Positions 5,924-7,907 of a stretch of DNA of 7,907 nt are shown piece after piece (within the stretch, counting starts at the first letter, position 1; each line of letters starts with the position of its first letter). The notes below the pieces were generated by a model. It made no database searches and was not told the origin of the DNA. It saw only the letters and a list, made by a program, of their open reading frames with translations. The position numbers and the translations under genes were made by a program. This DNA is from Ruminococcus flavefaciens (lineage in GTDB: Bacteria > Bacillota > Clostridia > Oscillospirales > Ruminococcaceae), in contig SFMO01000107.1 in NCBI GenBank assembly GCA_004554385.1, positions 1-7,907 of the forward strand, written 5' to 3'.

Positions 5924-7843
5924 TTATTCATTTACCGCAGGAGAAAGGAATCCGCGGAGATCATCGATGGGTATGGGCTTTGAGTATTTGTAGCCCTGAA
6001 GGTACTGCGCCTTCATCATAATACAGCGATCCTCGTCGTTTTCATTTTCAACGCCCTCGAAAAGCACTGCATACCGCAGGTCATTGAACATATTGGCGAA
6101 GGTCTTGACCATATACTGTGAAGAATTGCTCCTGTGCGACTCCATAAGCATTGAGCGGTCAAACTTGATAATGTCAAAGGGTATCTCCATGATACGCTCG
6201 AAGTTTGAATAGCCTGTACCGAAATCGTCAAGATAGAATTTTATGCCGAGATCCTGGAGCTGTATGACTCTCTGCTTCATAAGATTGAAGTCCGCCTCAC
6301 TACGGCTCTCGGTTATCTCCACCGCTATCTTGTCGTAAGCAATGCCGTTCTGGTCAATGATGCTCTTGACCTCATTGCAGAAGGTGTCGTATCGTATATC
6401 TATAGCCGAGAAATTAACAGATATTCTCTTGACATAGTAGCCGTCCTCAATAAATCCCCTGACTGCATAGCAGGTCTTATTGAGGATTATCATACTGAGG
6501 TTATGGATAAGGTTGAATTGCTCAGCAAGCGGTATGAACTGATCGGGGAATACCATACCTGTCTTTTCAAGCCTGAGTCTCATCAGAGCCTCTGCGGTAT
6601 CGTATTTGCCTGTTTTGATGTTGTAGACAGGCTGGCAGTACACAAGGACTCTCGGATCGAAAAGATCCTTTTTCGCCGATATCTCCTCAAGCTGGCTGAG
6701 GATATAGTTCTTGTCGTAATACGATTTGACATCTTCCTTGGTTATGCGGCAAATAGTGTTGAACTGCATTTTCATCTCGCTGTACTCGATGATATGGATA
6801 TAGTCATCTACACTGAGGACATCCTTTGAGCTCTCCATAATGACTATCTTGTAGTCTATATTGTATTTTGAATGACTGTCAAGGAAGTCGCTGAGCATTT
6901 TCTCAACTACCTTTTCATAATCGATACGCTTGTTCTTGACAATTGTCAGCACATAGCGCTCGTTTGGAAAGCTGTAGAGAATTCCTTTTTTCACATTTGA
7001 TCTGAAGAACTTGTAAAAATCCGACTTCAGCTCAGGCGACATCGAGATAGAACGCGAAAAATCGTTCATAGTACAGCACATTATGAGCATATCATTGCCC
7101 TTGGAGAGATTACCCTTCACCTCTTTTGTGAAGAAATCGCTTGATATAGCTCCTGTTTCCACATTGAAGGGATTTGAGTGGAACATGAAAACGATACCCA
7201 CAACAGGAATAAAAAAAGCAAGAGTAGTATATGAGATCTGCTTGTAGATCATCTGTATACAGAGCAGAGCGTTTGCCAGTATTATTGAGCCCATTATTCC
7301 CCAGAATACCCTGTAGAGAAGCCTGGGCTTGAACTTTATCAGCAGGCATATGATAGTTGTTGTAAACAGCGTATACAAAAGCTCAAATATATCAAATGTG
7401 GAGTTATATTCTCCCGATCTGCTTACGTAGAAGCCGAATTTCGTAGCAGATGCGACAATATCAACTGCAACGCACAGCAATATGGCTGCGCACGACATTA
7501 TCTGATACCTTTTCTTTGAATTGCTCGGCAGCCACAGCGGATCACGCAGGTACTGTATGTACAGGTACATGACTGTTACCAGAAGAACATGATGCAAAAG
7601 TCTTAGCACATAAATAGGCAGCGGTCTTATGACAGATGCTTTCAGAAGCATCTGCACGCCGACATTTGACGCCGCTGATATAAATATAAATATGATAATG
7701 CACATTATGATACGGAATCTTTTCTTTTCGCTTCCAATATATGACTGCTTTATAAACATAGCCATAATACTGCAAAATGCAAGAACTGTAATATCCCCTA
7801 CAGGAGTATATACCCCCAGATCAAGGTCAGAAGCCGTAAACAT
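5924..7843 (-). CDS. Membrane-anchored degenerate-GGDEF/EAL c-di-GMP phosphodiesterase
   Basis: This 639-residue protein has an N-terminal membrane region with about seven hydrophobic helices (roughly 16-33, 44-63, 77-97, 114-132, 152-170, 178-199, 206-222). A degenerate GGDEF-like domain follows (about 235-365), in which the catalytic motif position reads SFPNERYV (291-298), so it should not make c-di-GMP. The C-terminal EAL domain (about 375-635) keeps the residues expected for hydrolysis of c-di-GMP to pGpG: EAL at 418-420, N477 in VNFS, E509 in VEITES, DDFGTGYS at 539-546, K560 and D562 in KFDRS, E596 in EGVEN, and QGYKYSKP at 616-623. I infer that the membrane region senses an unknown signal and controls the phosphodiesterase. 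The ATG at 7841-7843 follows an AGGGGGGTGA ribosome site. The gene is monocistronic here, with its own promoter, a leader hairpin and a shared terminator. It converges on the efflux operon; a functional link is not shown. Confidence 0.92.
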   Translation of the reverse strand: MFTASDLDLGVYTPVGDITVLAFCSIMAMFIKQSYIGSEKKRFRIIMCIIIFIFISAASNVGVQMLLKASVIRPLPIYVLRLLHHVLLVTVMYLYIQYLRDPLWLPSNSKKRYQIMSCAAILLCVAVDIVASATKFGFYVSRSGEYNSTFDIFELLYTLFTTTIICLLIKFKPRLLYRVFWGIMGSIILANALLCIQMIYKQISYTTLAFFIPVVGIVFMFHSNPFNVETGAISSDFFTKEVKGNLSKGNDMLIMCCTMNDFSRSISMSPELKSDFYKFFRSNVKKGILYSFPNERYVLTIVKNKRIDYEKVVEKMLSDFLDSHSKYNIDYKIVIMESSKDVLSVDDYIHIIEYSEMKMQFNTICRITKEDVKSYYDKNYILSQLEEISAKKDLFDPRVLVYCQPVYNIKTGKYDTAEALMRLRLEKTGMVFPDQFIPLAEQFNLIHNLSMIILNKTCYAVRGFIEDGYYVKRISVNFSAIDIRYDTFCNEVKSIIDQNGIAYDKIAVEITESRSEADFNLMKQRVIQLQDLGIKFYLDDFGTGYSNFERIMEIPFDIIKFDRSMLMESHRSNSSQYMVKTFANMFNDLRYAVLFEGVENENDEDRCIMMKAQYLQGYKYSKPIPIDDLRGFLSPAVNE

Positions 7844-7850
7844 ATATTCA

Positions 7851-7856
7851 CCCCCC
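7851..7856 (-). promoter_or_regulatory. Unusual G-run ribosome site of the EAL gene
   Basis: On the reverse strand six G residues followed by TGA lie just before the ATG at 7843 (AGGGGGGTGAATATATG). GGGGGTGA can pair with the anti-SD and is at suitable spacing. The homopolymer is unusual and lies three bases after the leader hairpin. Confidence 0.6.
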
Positions 7857-7859
7857 TAA

Positions 7860-7887
7860 ATAGCAGCATGCCGAAGCACACTGCTAT
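7860..7887 (-). promoter_or_regulatory. 5' leader hairpin with cUUCGg tetraloop
   Basis: On the reverse strand ATAGCAGTGTGC (7876-7887) and GCATGCTGCTAT (7860-7871) pair over 12 bases, with two G-U wobbles, around the loop TTCG. The closing C-G pair makes the exceptionally stable cUUCGg tetraloop. The hairpin starts at or just after the predicted start of transcription and ends three bases before the G-run ribosome site. No U-tract follows, so it is not a terminator. It may stabilise the mRNA 5' end or modulate ribosome access. Confidence 0.65.
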
Positions 7888-7895
7888 ACACTAAT

Positions 7896-7901
7896 ATTAT
7901 A
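7896..7901 (-). promoter_or_regulatory. -10 box of the EAL gene promoter
   Basis: TATAAT on the reverse strand is a perfect consensus -10, preceded by TGG (extended -10). The -35 box would lie beyond the right edge of the window. Transcription should start near 7889, leaving a leader of about 45 bases. Confidence 0.65.
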
Positions 7902-7907
7902 CCATAC

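Noticed and set aside
6970..6993. Active GGDEF diguanylate cyclase site
   Set aside because: The motif position in the translated protein reads SFPNERYV, so the metal- and substrate-binding residues are absent.
7844..7895. c-di-GMP riboswitch upstream of the EAL gene
   Set aside because: The leader is far too short and holds a single UUCG hairpin, without the two-helix GEMM architecture.

Overview
The window looks like a chromosomal piece of a low-to-mid GC Firmicute, most likely a Ruminococcus-type clostridium. This is an inference from strong AGGAGG-like ribosome sites, TTGACA/TATAAT promoters with TG-extended -10 boxes, the gene families present, and codon use. I can see no rRNA, tRNA, CRISPR array or insertion sequence.

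Left part (1-1131). A clearly AT-rich reverse-strand gene runs off the left edge (252 codons seen, from 756 down). It is of unknown function, with a CxxC near its N-terminus and an RN-x3-H motif of the kind seen in HEPN RNases. Upstream of it on the same strand is a compact unit: a near-consensus promoter (1009-1037), a strong Shine-Dalgarno, a 36-codon gene for an amphipathic peptide (828-938), and a perfect 10-bp hairpin (783-812). The AT-rich gene starts only 26 bases after the hairpin and has no convincing promoter of its own. It may therefore be expressed by read-through past the hairpin, in a leader-peptide/attenuator-like layout. This is the least explained part of the window.

Middle left (1128-2107). 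A two-gene reverse-strand operon encodes a duplicated YccF-domain membrane protein and a PF06541-type ('putative ABC-transporter type IV') membrane protein. Its extended -10 promoter (2079-2107) has a perfect 12-bp palindrome across the expected start of transcription. An untranslated stretch of roughly 230 bases separates this promoter from the divergent one on the other strand.

Centre (2337-5920). A three-gene forward operon encodes a MacAB/Ykn-like efflux system: a membrane-anchored HlyD/MacA-type adaptor, a MacB/LolD-type ATPase and a MacB/FtsX-type permease. The genes are tightly packed (5-base gap, then 14-base overlap). They are preceded by a clear promoter and end at a strong terminator shared with the convergent gene. 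In a Gram-positive such a set would act at the single membrane, exporting peptides, antibiotics or lipids; the substrate cannot be read from the sequence.

Right part (5924-7901). A reverse-strand gene encodes a 639-residue polytopic membrane protein with a degenerate GGDEF domain and an EAL domain that keeps all its motif residues. It is predicted to be a membrane-sensing c-di-GMP phosphodiesterase. Its short 5' leader is almost entirely a 12-bp hairpin with a cUUCGg loop, ending three bases before the ribosome site.
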